A stretch of 64,000 nucleotides of DNA from Bacteroidota bacterium (GCA_017303905.1 JAFLBH010000001.1:248001-312000); one strand, 5' to 3'; shown: positions 8,486 to 17,600, numbered from the stretch's first letter. Notes: generated from the sequence alone by a model not told the origin. Numbers and translations are program-made.

Positions 8486-10705
8486 ATGCCTACCATTAAA
8501 ACCACATTTCCAGTTACAGGTATGAGCTGCGCGTCTTGCGCGGTGAGCGTAGAAAGTATGCTCGCTGCTCAGAAAGGTGTATTGTCAGCCGCCGTCAACT
8601 TTGCTACAGGTAATGTGATGGTTGAATACAATCCCGATGCCATCACGCCTGCACAAATGAAAAGCACCGCGCAAAGCATTGGCTACGATATTGAAATTAC
8701 TGCCAACGAAGACGCGCAAAAACAAATTGAAGAAATCAAACTCAAACAACACCAACAACTGCGTTTCAAAACTTTTGCTTCTATCGCACTAGCTATTCCT
8801 CTCATTATTGTCGGCATGTTTTTTATGCATGCACCTTACGCGAACTACATCACCTGGATTTTAGCAACGCCTATTGTTATCGTTTTCGGGCGACAATTTT
8901 TTATTAACGCCTGGAAACAAACTAAAAATAAATCAGCGAATATGGATACATTGGTGGCACTGAGCACCGGTGTCGCTTATTTATTCAGTGTGTTTAATAC
9001 GCTGTATCCTCAATACTGGCATCAAAAAGGCTTACATGCACAAGTGTATTTTGAAAGTGCCGGAGTAGTCATCGCATTTATTTTATTGGGGAAATATTTA
9101 GAAGACAATGCCAAAGCGAATACCTCTACAGCGATTAAAAAATTAATGGGACTCCAACCCAAAACAGTTTTGAAAATAAATACAGATGGCACCGAGCAAA
9201 ATATTCCGATTGCGCAAGTGAATATCAACGATGTATTATTGGTAAAACCGGGTGATAAAATTCCGGTGGATGGCATTGTAAAATCAGGAAGTTCGGCCAT
9301 CGATGAAAGTTCCATTACCGGTGAACCTATTCCCGCCGAAAAACATCAGGGCGATAAAGTATTCGCGGGCACCATCAATCAAAAAGGTTCTTTACAAATC
9401 GTCGCGCAAAAAGTGGGCGACCAAACTGTCTTGTCGCAAATTATTAAAATGGTGCAGGAAGCACAAGGCAGCAAAGCGCCCGTACAAAAACTCGTCGACA
9501 AAATTGCGGCTGTGTTTGTACCGAGCGTTATTGCCATTGCTATTCTTACTTTTATTGTGTGGATGATTTTCGGTGGAGAAAACGCATTTACACACGCTTT
9601 GCTTTCCATGATTACAGTACTTGTGATTGCTTGTCCATGCGCTTTAGGATTAGCTACACCAACTGCCATTATGGTGGGAATAGGAAAAGGCGCCGAGCAT
9701 GGCATTTTAATTAAGGATGCGGAAAGTTTAGAGCAAAATAAAAACATTGACACTATTATTCTTGATAAAACAGGCACCATTACAGAGGGAAAACCAACCG
9801 TGACTGATTTAATCTGGAAAGAAAATAGTGATGTGATTCAGTATGCCGCGATATTGTTTTCCATAGAACAACAATCCGAACATCCTTTAGCGGATGCCGT
9901 AACAAAACATTTGACGGCAAGTAAATCTAATCCCATTACGTTTGAAAAATTTGAAAGCATCACCGGAAAAGGCGTTGCCGCGGTGAAAAATCAAAAAGCA
10001 TATTTAGTAGGGAATAAAACACTAATGCTCGATAAAGGCGTTATGATCTCCGGACAAGAACAAAACACGATTGATCAATTATTAAATCAAGCTAAAACAG
10101 TTATACTCTTCGCGGAAGAAAAAACATTAATCGCCATTCTCGCCATTAGCGATAAAATAAAAACAAGTTCTGCTTCAGCGATACAACAATTCAAAGACTT
10201 GGGCATAGAAGTATACATGCTCACCGGTGATAATGCAAAAACCGCGAAAGCCGTTGCGGATGCCGTTGGTATTTCTCATTATCAATCGGAAGTACTTCCA
10301 TCCGATAAATCCGCTTTTATAAAAGAATTACAGAGTAAAGGAAAAAGAGTAGCGATGGTGGGTGACGGTATTAACGATTCGCAAGCACTCGCGCAAGCGG
10401 ATGTAAGCATCGCCATGGGTAAAGGTTCCGACATAGCGATTGATGTGGCTAAAATAACAATCATTTCTTCCGACTTGTCTTTAATTCCGAAAGCAATTCG
10501 CCTTTCTTCGCAGACCGTTAGTGTGATTAAGCAAAATTTATTCTGGGCCTTTATTTATAACGTCATAGGAATTCCTTTAGCCGCCGGAATTCTCTACCCT
10601 GTTAATGGTTTTTTACTCGACCCTATGATTGCGGGCGCGGCGATGGCACTCAGTTCCGTGAGTGTAGTAAGTAATAGTTTATTATTGAAATTGAGAAAAC
10701 TTTAA
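8486..10705 (+). CDS. copA: copper-translocating P1B-type ATPase
   Basis: Exports Cu+ across the inner membrane at the cost of ATP. The 739-residue protein has one N-terminal heavy-metal domain with GMSCASC (12-18), paired membrane helices (about 95-145 and 165-210), the actuator motif SSITGEPIP, the transmembrane metal site CPC in IACPCALGLATP (383-385), the phosphorylation site DKTGTITEGKP (D427), the P1B His-Pro in SEHPLADA, MLTGDNAKTAKAVA and the hinge GDGINDSQAL (626-631). CPC with a CxxC domain indicates copper or silver. The start is the ATG at 8486, not the TTG 12 nt upstream, which lies in the promoter box. The next gene begins 2 nt after its stop. Confidence 0.95.
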   Translation: MPTIKTTFPVTGMSCASCAVSVESMLAAQKGVLSAAVNFATGNVMVEYNPDAITPAQMKSTAQSIGYDIEITANEDAQKQIEEIKLKQHQQLRFKTFASIALAIPLIIVGMFFMHAPYANYITWILATPIVIVFGRQFFINAWKQTKNKSANMDTLVALSTGVAYLFSVFNTLYPQYWHQKGLHAQVYFESAGVVIAFILLGKYLEDNAKANTSTAIKKLMGLQPKTVLKINTDGTEQNIPIAQVNINDVLLVKPGDKIPVDGIVKSGSSAIDESSITGEPIPAEKHQGDKVFAGTINQKGSLQIVAQKVGDQTVLSQIIKMVQEAQGSKAPVQKLVDKIAAVFVPSVIAIAILTFIVWMIFGGENAFTHALLSMITVLVIACPCALGLATPTAIMVGIGKGAEHGILIKDAESLEQNKNIDTIILDKTGTITEGKPTVTDLIWKENSDVIQYAAILFSIEQQSEHPLADAVTKHLTASKSNPITFEKFESITGKGVAAVKNQKAYLVGNKTLMLDKGVMISGQEQNTIDQLLNQAKTVILFAEEKTLIAILAISDKIKTSSASAIQQFKDLGIEVYMLTGDNAKTAKAVADAVGISHYQSEVLPSDKSAFIKELQSKGKRVAMVGDGINDSQALAQADVSIAMGKGSDIAIDVAKITIISSDLSLIPKAIRLSSQTVSVIKQNLFWAFIYNVIGIPLAAGILYPVNGFLLDPMIAGAAMALSSVSVVSNSLLLKLRKL

Positions 10706-10706
10706 T

Positions 10707-11060
10707 ATGTCGAATACCCAAACAGAAGTTGCGGAAAAAACGGAAACACTCGTCAGCGCTGAACGCCAAACCATTGTGCATTGTACTTGCGGTGATACCT
10801 ATGCCTACCGCGTTTGGCCCAGCACTTTTTTAATTGAACACGGCACAGGCAAGCGTGCCAAATTAATTACGGCCTTTAATATTTCCTTCGCGCCACAATG
10901 GACTTACAACGACGGCAAAGGATTTACACTCATATTTGAGGGTTTGAGCAAAGAATGCTCCTTGTTTGATTTAGTAGAAATCATTCCCCAAGACGGTGGC
11001 TTCGAATACAAAAACATTGTCCGCAATAACAGCGATGTTTACACAATTGAACTTAGTTAA
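10707..11060 (+). CDS. small protein of unknown function, co-transcribed with copA
   Basis: A 117-residue soluble protein with no signal peptide. The ATG comes one base after the copA stop, so the two are almost certainly in one operon and may be translationally coupled. The sequence contains one CTCG pair of cysteines (about 27-29) and a further Cys near residue 80, and looks like a small beta-rich domain. The cysteines and position make a metal-related role conceivable, but this is only inference and I do not recognise the family. Confidence 0.75.
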   Translation: MSNTQTEVAEKTETLVSAERQTIVHCTCGDTYAYRVWPSTFLIEHGTGKRAKLITAFNISFAPQWTYNDGKGFTLIFEGLSKECSLFDLVEIIPQDGGFEYKNIVRNNSDVYTIELS

Positions 11061-11106
11061 ACGCTATTTAAGTTTAAGATTACCGTTTTAACGAGTGAAT
11101 CTTTTC

Positions 11107-11114
11107 TATTTTTG
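11107..11114 (+). promoter_or_regulatory. candidate promoter of the T9SS cargo gene
   Basis: TATTTTTG matches TAnnTTTG; TTTT at 11086-11089 could serve as the -33 element with a 17 nt spacer. The leader to the ATG at 11165 would be about 45 nt. Confidence 0.45.
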
Positions 11115-11164
11115 AGTAAGCATCGTCGATACAATTTACATTTTTCTTAATTTCACTCTCACAA

Positions 11165-12376
11165 ATGAAAACAACTATAAAATATTGCGTGTTGCCACTC
11201 TTAATTTTTTCTTCTTTAGCGAATGCTCAGGAATTAAAAACAATAACCCTGGATGATGGCACCAAAGTTGACGCCTCCACCTATTCCTTTATCGCCGATG
11301 TTGACAACAATAAATTAATGAGTCCGATGGCCTGTGCTTCGGGTTCAAACCTTGTTACTTTTTACGCTACGAATAATGCGCAACGCGGACACATGTTTGA
11401 TATTTATGCGAACAATTGTGTAACGATTAATTGTTTTGAAATGAATTTCAGCGCAGGAACATCCAATGTTGAAATTTATACGAAAACCGGTACTCATGTT
11501 GGTTTCACCAATAACGCTGCCGCCTGGACCTTAATCGGCACCGCCTTGAATGTTGCATCGGCCGGAGTAAATGTGCCAACGTCTATTCCAATTAACGTGA
11601 ACCAAATTATCGCCACCGGTGCTATTCGTGCCTTTTACATTACACGAACTACTTTAAGCGGACCAACTGTAGCTTATACCAACGGAACAGCTGTAGGAAA
11701 TACACTTGCCTCTGATGCTAACATAATTTTGCGTGAAGGAACCGGAAAAGAATATCCCTTCTCTACTAATTTTACACCGCGTCAGTTTAATGGAAGGGTG
11801 TTTTATACTGTAAATCCTCCTTGTGTGTTACCAATTGAATTAAAGGAGTTCAATGCCGTTCCAAAAGGAAATGGCGTTGACATTAATTGGTCAACCGCCA
11901 CAGAAACCAATAACGATTATTTCACCATTGAACGTTCACGCAACCTGGAACAATTTGAAGCCATTCAACAAGTGCCCGGGTCTGGTAACAGTTATACCAC
12001 TAAATATTATTCATACACCGACAAACAACCGCTGCAAGGTTTATCCTACTACCGCATTAAACAAACCGATAAAGACGGAAAGTATAGCTACTCCGAATTA
12101 AAAGCCGTAGGTTATCAGCGTAATTTATCCAACGTTTCGGTGAGTCCGGTACCAACACAAAAAAGTATTTTAGTTTCATTTAACGCGATTGAAAAAGGAA
12201 ACTATACTTTAAATATTTACAATGTGGAAGGCAAATTAATGCTTAGCAAGGATCTTAACGCTGAAAACGGCATTAACGATAATTCCATTGATGTAAGTGA
12301 ACTGCCTTTGGGAATTTATCAATTAATGCTTAGCAATGGCGTAGAATTAGAACACGCCAAGTTTATTAAAGAATAA
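11165..12376 (+). CDS. secreted protein with T9SS type A sorting domain
   Basis: A 403-residue exported protein. A signal peptide (about 1-21, ending SLANAQ) leads into an N-terminal beta-rich region of unknown function (about 25-215). The segment PIELKEFNAVPKGNGVDINW (about 220-240) starts the fibronectin-like beta domain that commonly precedes a T9SS tail, with DYFTIERSRN and SYYRIKQTDKDGKYSYSE. The last 80 residues (VSVSPVPTQKSILVSF to LEHAKFIKE) have the type A C-terminal domain pattern (P-N/V-P motif, YNVEGKLM, LPLGIYQL), which directs passage through the type IX secretion system and attachment to the surface. The N-terminal role is not recognisable. Confidence 0.85.
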   Translation: MKTTIKYCVLPLLIFSSLANAQELKTITLDDGTKVDASTYSFIADVDNNKLMSPMACASGSNLVTFYATNNAQRGHMFDIYANNCVTINCFEMNFSAGTSNVEIYTKTGTHVGFTNNAAAWTLIGTALNVASAGVNVPTSIPINVNQIIATGAIRAFYITRTTLSGPTVAYTNGTAVGNTLASDANIILREGTGKEYPFSTNFTPRQFNGRVFYTVNPPCVLPIELKEFNAVPKGNGVDINWSTATETNNDYFTIERSRNLEQFEAIQQVPGSGNSYTTKYYSYTDKQPLQGLSYYRIKQTDKDGKYSYSELKAVGYQRNLSNVSVSPVPTQKSILVSFNAIEKGNYTLNIYNVEGKLMLSKDLNAENGINDNSIDVSELPLGIYQLMLSNGVELEHAKFIKE

Positions 12377-12378
12377 GT

Positions 12379-12486
12379 TTACTCTTCTCCCTTACTAAAA
12401 AAATAAATCAGGTAAGGCAAGGTTAAAAGCGTGATCAACACACTGCCCATCACCACTAACACCGATACTATTATTCTATTCATCAT
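12379..12486 (-). CDS. predicted small membrane protein (35 aa)
   Basis: Starting at tandem ATG codons (12486 and 12483) the minus strand encodes a 35-residue peptide: MMNRIIV, one hydrophobic helix of about 23 residues, a Leu-Pro-Tyr-rich end and a charged tail SKGEE. A purine-rich AAAGAAAG lies just upstream of the start. One transmembrane helix with charged ends is typical of real small membrane proteins. It lies 2 nt from the stop of the convergent T9SS gene. Its length is too short for statistics, so this is a moderate-confidence call. Confidence 0.4.
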   Translation of the reverse strand: MMNRIIVSVLVVMGSVLITLLTLPYLIYFFSKGEE

Positions 12487-12523
12487 TACTTTCTTTGACG
12501 CCGGAAATAAAGCAAGGTTTAAT

Positions 12524-12580
12524 TTGAAACGTAATAATTATCGTTATGCATATTGCTGCCACAGCGCACAACAACCTCTC
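12524..12580 (+). repeat. direct repeat flanking the MITE-like cluster, copy 1
   Basis: About 57 bp, beginning TTTGAAACGTAATAATTATC and ending in ACAACCTCTC, recurs at 13024-13080 with only a few changes. It marks the left flank of element A and of partial element C, indicating that the 0.5 kb between them arose by duplication or by insertion of repeat units into one ancestral copy. Confidence 0.75.
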
Positions 12581-12737
12581 ACCCTGCTAAGGGGGAGTCC
12601 GCGAAGCGGGAGGGGGTTTATCACTTACACAACAAGCGGGGTAGATACTATAATACAACAAGGAGTTTTAAACTGCATACAACTTCTAAAAACAAAACCC
12701 CTCTGTCTTTCAGACATCTTCCCTTCGCAGGGGAGAA
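12575..12737. mobile_element. MITE-like palindromic element, copy A
   Basis: About 163 bp. The left end reads CTCACCCTGCTAAGGGGGAG, then a small hairpin CCGC-GAA-GCGG and AGGGGGTTT. The right end is an inverted form: AAACCCCTCTGTC, TTTCA, GACATC, TTCCCTTCGCAGGGGAG. Reverse-complementing the right end gives the same plan as the left, so the element has terminal inverted repeats of about 43 bp, each holding two stem-loops. Copies A and B differ at only a few positions. No coding capacity; apparent frames across it are chance. Confidence 0.75.
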
Positions 12738-12814
12738 TGCTGTCGTAGTAAATTTAAAATTTTTTAGCAACGATTATTCTTTCATTACAACTTTAGCCCA
12801 ATCAAAAACGGGCA

Positions 12815-12978
12815 GCCTCTCCCCCTGCTAAGGGGGAGTCCGCGAAGCGGGAGGGGGTTTATCACTTACACAACAAGCGGGGTAGATTCTATAATACAAC
12901 AAGGAGTTTTAAACTGCATACAACTTCTAAAAACAAAACCCCTCTGTCTTTCAGACATCTCCCCTTCGCAGGGGAGAA
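12815..12978. mobile_element. MITE-like palindromic element, copy B
   Basis: Nearly identical to copy A throughout, including the internal non-palindromic part, but with a different left flank (AAAACGGGCAGC, shared with copy D). Left end CTCCCCCTGCTAAGGGGGAG; right end CTCCCCTTCGCAGGGGAG. The near identity to A points to recent duplication. Confidence 0.8.
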
Positions 12979-13023
12979 TTCTGTCGTGGTAGATTAATCT
13001 GCCCTACAAAACATGAGCTTCAT

Positions 13024-13080
13024 TTGAAACGTAATAATTATCGTTATGCAAAATGTTGCCACAGCGCACAACAACCTCTC
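13024..13080 (+). repeat. direct repeat flanking the MITE-like cluster, copy 2
   Basis: Second copy of the 57 bp unit at 12524-12580, directly preceding the solo terminal repeat C. Confidence 0.75.
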
Positions 13081-13131
13081 CCCCTGCTAAGGGGGAGATG
13101 TCGCTTGCGACAGAGGGGGTCGGGAGGGGGT
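13075..13131. mobile_element. MITE-like element, solo left end (copy C)
   Basis: Only one terminal repeat is present: CTCCCCCTGCTAAGGGGGAG, then ATGTCGC-TT-GCGACA and GAGGGGGT. In this copy the second hairpin is GTCGC/GCGAC, whereas copies A and B have CCGC/GCGG in the same place: different sequence, same fold. Confidence 0.75.
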
Positions 13132-13210
13132 TTAAAGAAGTTGAATTTCATAACTCCCCTTCCATTGTTAACATCCATTTTCTATATTGGCTTATCTAAA
13201 TTTTACAAGC

Positions 13211-14998
13211 ATGAAAAAGATATTATGTATTCACGGCATTGGCGGTAAAGACGCCATCATGGATGAATGGTCGCCGAAATGGCGTGAAGAGATTGCACGC
13301 TCTTGCAACATGGAAGCACATCAACTCGAATTTGATTTCCTCAAGTTCGATCACATCTTTGCGAAATACAGCGATAAGAACGGCATCAAATATGTAGGCA
13401 CCATCGCCAAACTCATTCGCGATTGGCTTACCGTTTCCATTTTTAAAGAAGCGCGTGATTTAGGTTTCCGTGAAAAAATCCGTTGGTATGCCGGTATGGT
13501 GGTGCAATTTGTGGAAGACGATGAACTCCGTAACGAAATGCATTATTTACTGCGCGACAAATTAAAAAACTTTGAACCCGATATTATTTACACCCACAGT
13601 TTAGGCACCTTACTAACGTACGACTTCCTGCGGCAGGAAGCAGTGAAAGGCAAAAGCCGCGATTTAACACTCGTGACTTCCGGTTCTCAGATTGGTCACC
13701 CTGCCCTGCTCAAATTTTTTGGCGGATACATTCAACCGCTCAATGTAAAACATTGGTATAATTTCTATAATCAAAACGATAAAGTCTTCGCTTACGAACC
13801 CATTGCCATCGACGCGGATAATTTTACGGAATTAGAAACGTCTTTCTCCAACGGATTGCTTAGCGATAATCATGAAGCCTTACAATACATTAGTCATGAT
13901 GTGGCCATTGTACAAGGCTGGCAGGCGATTCTTGATTTAAAAACCTCGCGCGCGCTCACTAAAAAAACAGCCGCGAAAAAAGTGAAAGCAAAAAAGACAT
14001 CACCCAAAAATATCAGCATCAGCAATACCAACGCCAGAGTGTTACTGGTGGGCATCAACGATTATCCCGATGAAGCCAATCAACTCAATGGTTGTTTAAA
14101 TGACGTGTTCCGCATGAGTGAAGTATTGCAGGAAGCCGGCATTGCGCCCGAAAATATTAAAGTGGTATTGAATGAGCGGGCCACTTCCAAAAACATACGC
14201 ACCATGATGGATTGGTTGTTGAAAGACGCGCGCAGCGGTGATTTCCGCTTCTTCTATTACAGCGGACACGGTGCTCAAATTCCTTCGGGGGGAATGGACG
14301 GAGAAGACGATCACCTCAACGAATGTTTGGTGACGTATGATTTTGATTGGACCAATGAGAATGCCTACACCGATAAAGAATTTTTAGCAGCCTACAGTAA
14401 ATTAGATTACGGTGTCAATTTCATCACCATGCTCGATTGTTGTCACTCGGGCGGCATGGCACGCGATGGTTTATTTAAAGCCAGAGGGCTCAACGCCCCG
14501 GATGATATCAGACACCGCACCATTAAGTGGGATCCTAAGCGACAGATGTGGATACCGCGTGATATGGAATTAGCCAAACGTAATTTATTTGACAGACGAT
14601 TTAAAGCCGAAGACAAAGAATTATACGTGGGCAGCAAACAAAACTTACAGCGCTTCGGGCGGGGCGTAGCCTTGTGGGAAGATTACCAGAAATTTGAGAA
14701 AGCCAAAAAGACTTATGGTACTTATGGCCCATATATGCCATTGATTATAGAAGCCTGCCGTGAAAACGAATACAGTTACGAATACAAACACGGCGTAACA
14801 TCTTATGGTGCCTTCACCTATAGCGTAACCACCATTTTACGGGAGCTCAACCGTAAAAACAAAGCCAGTAAAATTTCGTATTACGAATTAATAGAAAAAG
14901 TAAAAGTATTGTTACGCGAAATTGGTTACGAGCAAACCCCGCAATTGGTAGGCCCGAAATTTAAATTAGATGCGCCGGTGCCTTTATTGAATATTTGA
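13211..14998 (+). CDS. fusion of alpha/beta hydrolase and metacaspase-like (C14) peptidase
   Basis: A 596-residue cytoplasmic protein of two enzymes. The N-terminal part (about 1-240) begins ILCIHGIGGKD and has HSLG at 129-132, the nucleophile-elbow pattern of serine hydrolases and lipases. A Lys/Ala-rich linker (about 250-270) follows. The C-terminal part (about 275-596) is a caspase-fold peptidase: ARVLLVGINDYPD starts it, the catalytic histidine lies in YYSGHGAQ (H353) and the catalytic cysteine in LDCCHSGG (C411). An acidic patch MDGEDDHLNE may bind calcium, as in metacaspases. The ATG at 13211 is preferred over a TTG 24 nt upstream, because MKKILCIHGIGG starts directly with strand beta-1. 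Substrates are unknown. No regulatory partner is adjacent; the defence island begins 5 kb downstream. Confidence 0.85.
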   Translation: MKKILCIHGIGGKDAIMDEWSPKWREEIARSCNMEAHQLEFDFLKFDHIFAKYSDKNGIKYVGTIAKLIRDWLTVSIFKEARDLGFREKIRWYAGMVVQFVEDDELRNEMHYLLRDKLKNFEPDIIYTHSLGTLLTYDFLRQEAVKGKSRDLTLVTSGSQIGHPALLKFFGGYIQPLNVKHWYNFYNQNDKVFAYEPIAIDADNFTELETSFSNGLLSDNHEALQYISHDVAIVQGWQAILDLKTSRALTKKTAAKKVKAKKTSPKNISISNTNARVLLVGINDYPDEANQLNGCLNDVFRMSEVLQEAGIAPENIKVVLNERATSKNIRTMMDWLLKDARSGDFRFFYYSGHGAQIPSGGMDGEDDHLNECLVTYDFDWTNENAYTDKEFLAAYSKLDYGVNFITMLDCCHSGGMARDGLFKARGLNAPDDIRHRTIKWDPKRQMWIPRDMELAKRNLFDRRFKAEDKELYVGSKQNLQRFGRGVALWEDYQKFEKAKKTYGTYGPYMPLIIEACRENEYSYEYKHGVTSYGAFTYSVTTILRELNRKNKASKISYYELIEKVKVLLREIGYEQTPQLVGPKFKLDAPVPLLNI

Positions 14999-15181
14999 CA
15001 GAGGCGATTCGTCTGACAGAGAAGAAGCATCAAAACAATTTCTTGTAGAATAATAACTACAAAACGCACGTAAAAATACTTGGCTTAAACCGCAAAATAC
15101 TCATTTATGGTATGCGGAGTTTTTCTATATTGCATGAGAAAAAAGTAAGAGTATTGTTTATCAATGAAAATTTGACTTAAT

Positions 15182-17599
15182 ATGAAAAAAAAATATTTAC
15201 TTATTATTCTTGTTTGTATTGCACAAATAGGCTCATCACAGAAATGCAAGTCATTAATTGAAATATCATCAGATGGAAAATTATTGGAATTACCTAATAA
15301 GGACGCAATTATTCTAAACCGTGAATTAACGGATAAATACTCTATCGAATTAAGAAAAGAAGAATTTAATTTTATCAAAAATAAAAGTAAAAAAACACTA
15401 GAATTGATTAATAAAAATGATTCTGAGTTGTTGGATTTCTATAATTTCTTAGGAATAAGGCCCACTCTGATTGATTCAATCAAATCGGATTTAGAAATAG
15501 TTTCTAACTATGATTATAATAAAAACACGGCTATAAATTTGAAATATTTAAAAGGGTTGTCAAGTATTAACGCAAATTCATTAACTAGCACCTCATCAAT
15601 CACCTACACTACAATTATTGAAAAAGATAATATACATATAGTCCGAACTAATGATTTTAAACTTTGGTATAATAAATATATAAATGAAATTTTCAAGAAA
15701 AATGAAGCATCGATAAATAAATTCAATCTTGTCAACTATATTGATAACGTGGTCTATTTACAGTTTTACAAAGGGAAAATTGATTCTGTTATAAATGAAC
15801 TTAAATCCCCAAAAAACTACAATAATGCTAGGCTTATCGAATATACAACCGAGCTCGAAGAACGCATAATAAACATCAAATTAAACACGATTAAAAATAG
15901 CTTATGCAATCCATGGTTTTTAGAATTAGCATGGATAAACGAAGGGAAATTACGTTTAAACCCGTTAGATGCTAGTTCGGAAGAGAAAATTATAACAAAT
16001 AACGATGAAGCAAAGGAAAAAGCACGACTTTTCAATGAATACATCAAACATATGGTTGATTGGTATATTGCTAAAGATACGACTGGAAATATTATTAAGT
16101 TTAAAGAAATATTAAGTCAATTAAATCAAGGTTCAAATATTTATAAACCAGCTGTTGACCCTGAAACTAAATTTTACAGCGCTCCGTTAAGTATAATACT
16201 ACCTAAAACCATTATACTTAATAAAATAAATCTTGCAAGCTTAGAAAAACCTAATAGAAATTTATTCGCTAATAAGGAGAATGAAGTATTAGGCAATTAT
16301 TTTACGCGACCAGAAATAACAGAAAACGATAAATCAATTTATATACAGAACGTGCATAAAGCTTCGAAAATAAAGATTGATACCTCTTTAAAAACTATTC
16401 TTGATCAATCTAAATTTCAAGAAAATCTAGGAATTATTACGGAGGATGCTGCTACTTTAGGGGCTGTTGTCTTAAGCCTTGCTGAAAACAGTGGGCTCCT
16501 CAATTTTCCGTTACCACTACCAAACAATAATACAATTATTAATAAAAATGAAAATCTACTGCCTACTTTTGAGATTAGTGGGCTTCTATCCAATAATAAA
16601 AACTCGAATTTAAGGTCAGATGCAATAATTGATGAGGAAAAGCATTATATGATTGAAGTTTTAGAAAAACTCGAGAATGAGTTCATTGAATCTAATTTAT
16701 ACCTTGAATTTGTTTATAACAAAACCTTTCACCAGCATGATACTGCCACGTATTTTAATCTTATCACGAAAAGCAATATAAAAGAAAAAAATAAAGCTTT
16801 TAATTATTTATCTGAAACCTACTCTAAGAAATTCAAGAAACTATATGCTGCTAATTTTGAAAATTACTTTGATAGTGTCTATAAAGCGACTAGAAATTTG
16901 TCTGTTAACTTAGGAATGCTTTGCGACGTCTTTTCAAAATCTTCATTACCACATAAATTATTTGATGAAAGCGATGCGAAACCGGAGCCGCTCCATCAAA
17001 CTAAAAAAATAGAAGTTAAAACATTAGATAAGCCGGCATTGGTGAATGTTAGCATTAAAAATGTTGGAGAAAAAGAAACCAAAGAAATCGCGAAGTTTAA
17101 ATTCAGAACAGGAAAAGCCTATAGAATTCAGCTTGGTGCAGGTTTAGCGTATACAGATTGGAGATTAATTAAAAAAGACCGTGAATTTATTCAAACCACA
17201 ATTACAGAAAATAACGGAACCATTGATATTAAAAATACCTATCAGCCAGTAAGATTTGTTGCGGGTATGCACATTCAATTAGGGAAAGGACTTCTTCTTC
17301 AGAATAACGGTTTTGTGTTTTGCCACGGCATAACTAATTTACTTGGCCGTACTTCAATATTTATTGGTGTTGGAGTACCTAAGCCACTTGAAAACATTTA
17401 CACAGGTTTAGGCCTTGACTTATGGCCGGGCTTAAAGGCAACAGCGGGTATTCACTGGTATCGTAACGATTTTTATACCATTACTAATAATAAAATTGTA
17501 GCGCAAAAACCAAACTTCAATGGCGCGCCATTTATTGGAATAAATATTGATCCAACTAGTTTATTAAAAGGATTAGGTGTAATTAAAAAATTGAATTAA
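15182..17599 (+). CDS. large exported protein of unknown function (805 aa)
   Basis: A signal peptide (MKKKYLLIILVCIAQIGSSQ, 1-20) is followed by a mostly helical, Asn/Lys-rich region (about 25-610) with no motif I recognise. The last 180 residues change character: RIQLGAGLAYTDW, RFVAGMHIQLGKGLLLQNNGF, RTSIFIGVGVP and GLKATAGIHWYR have the alternating, Gly/aromatic-rich look of outer-membrane beta strands, so the C-terminus may sit in the outer membrane. Base composition is clearly more AT-rich than in the genes to the left, like the defence island to the right, which suggests acquisition. The lipoprotein gene begins 2 nt after its stop, so the pair should be co-expressed. Confidence 0.75.
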   Translation: MKKKYLLIILVCIAQIGSSQKCKSLIEISSDGKLLELPNKDAIILNRELTDKYSIELRKEEFNFIKNKSKKTLELINKNDSELLDFYNFLGIRPTLIDSIKSDLEIVSNYDYNKNTAINLKYLKGLSSINANSLTSTSSITYTTIIEKDNIHIVRTNDFKLWYNKYINEIFKKNEASINKFNLVNYIDNVVYLQFYKGKIDSVINELKSPKNYNNARLIEYTTELEERIINIKLNTIKNSLCNPWFLELAWINEGKLRLNPLDASSEEKIITNNDEAKEKARLFNEYIKHMVDWYIAKDTTGNIIKFKEILSQLNQGSNIYKPAVDPETKFYSAPLSIILPKTIILNKINLASLEKPNRNLFANKENEVLGNYFTRPEITENDKSIYIQNVHKASKIKIDTSLKTILDQSKFQENLGIITEDAATLGAVVLSLAENSGLLNFPLPLPNNNTIINKNENLLPTFEISGLLSNNKNSNLRSDAIIDEEKHYMIEVLEKLENEFIESNLYLEFVYNKTFHQHDTATYFNLITKSNIKEKNKAFNYLSETYSKKFKKLYAANFENYFDSVYKATRNLSVNLGMLCDVFSKSSLPHKLFDESDAKPEPLHQTKKIEVKTLDKPALVNVSIKNVGEKETKEIAKFKFRTGKAYRIQLGAGLAYTDWRLIKKDREFIQTTITENNGTIDIKNTYQPVRFVAGMHIQLGKGLLLQNNGFVFCHGITNLLGRTSIFIGVGVPKPLENIYTGLGLDLWPGLKATAGIHWYRNDFYTITNNKIVAQKPNFNGAPFIGINIDPTSLLKGLGVIKKLN

Positions 17600-17600
17600 T

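Noticed and set aside
12774-12824. Minus-strand text RLPVFDWAKVVMKE before a stop, resembling the end of a protein
   Set aside because: It runs directly into the end of MITE-like copy B with no upstream coding continuation; too short to call a gene remnant.
12431-12831. 105 aa and 92 aa plus-strand frames over the MITE-like copies
   Set aside because: Their residues are translations of the palindromic repeat (for example RGSPRSGRG) and they change frame between near-identical copies.
15085-15378. 97 aa minus-strand frame over the start of the 805-aa gene
   Set aside because: Shadow of the signal-peptide region of the plus-strand gene; no start context of its own.
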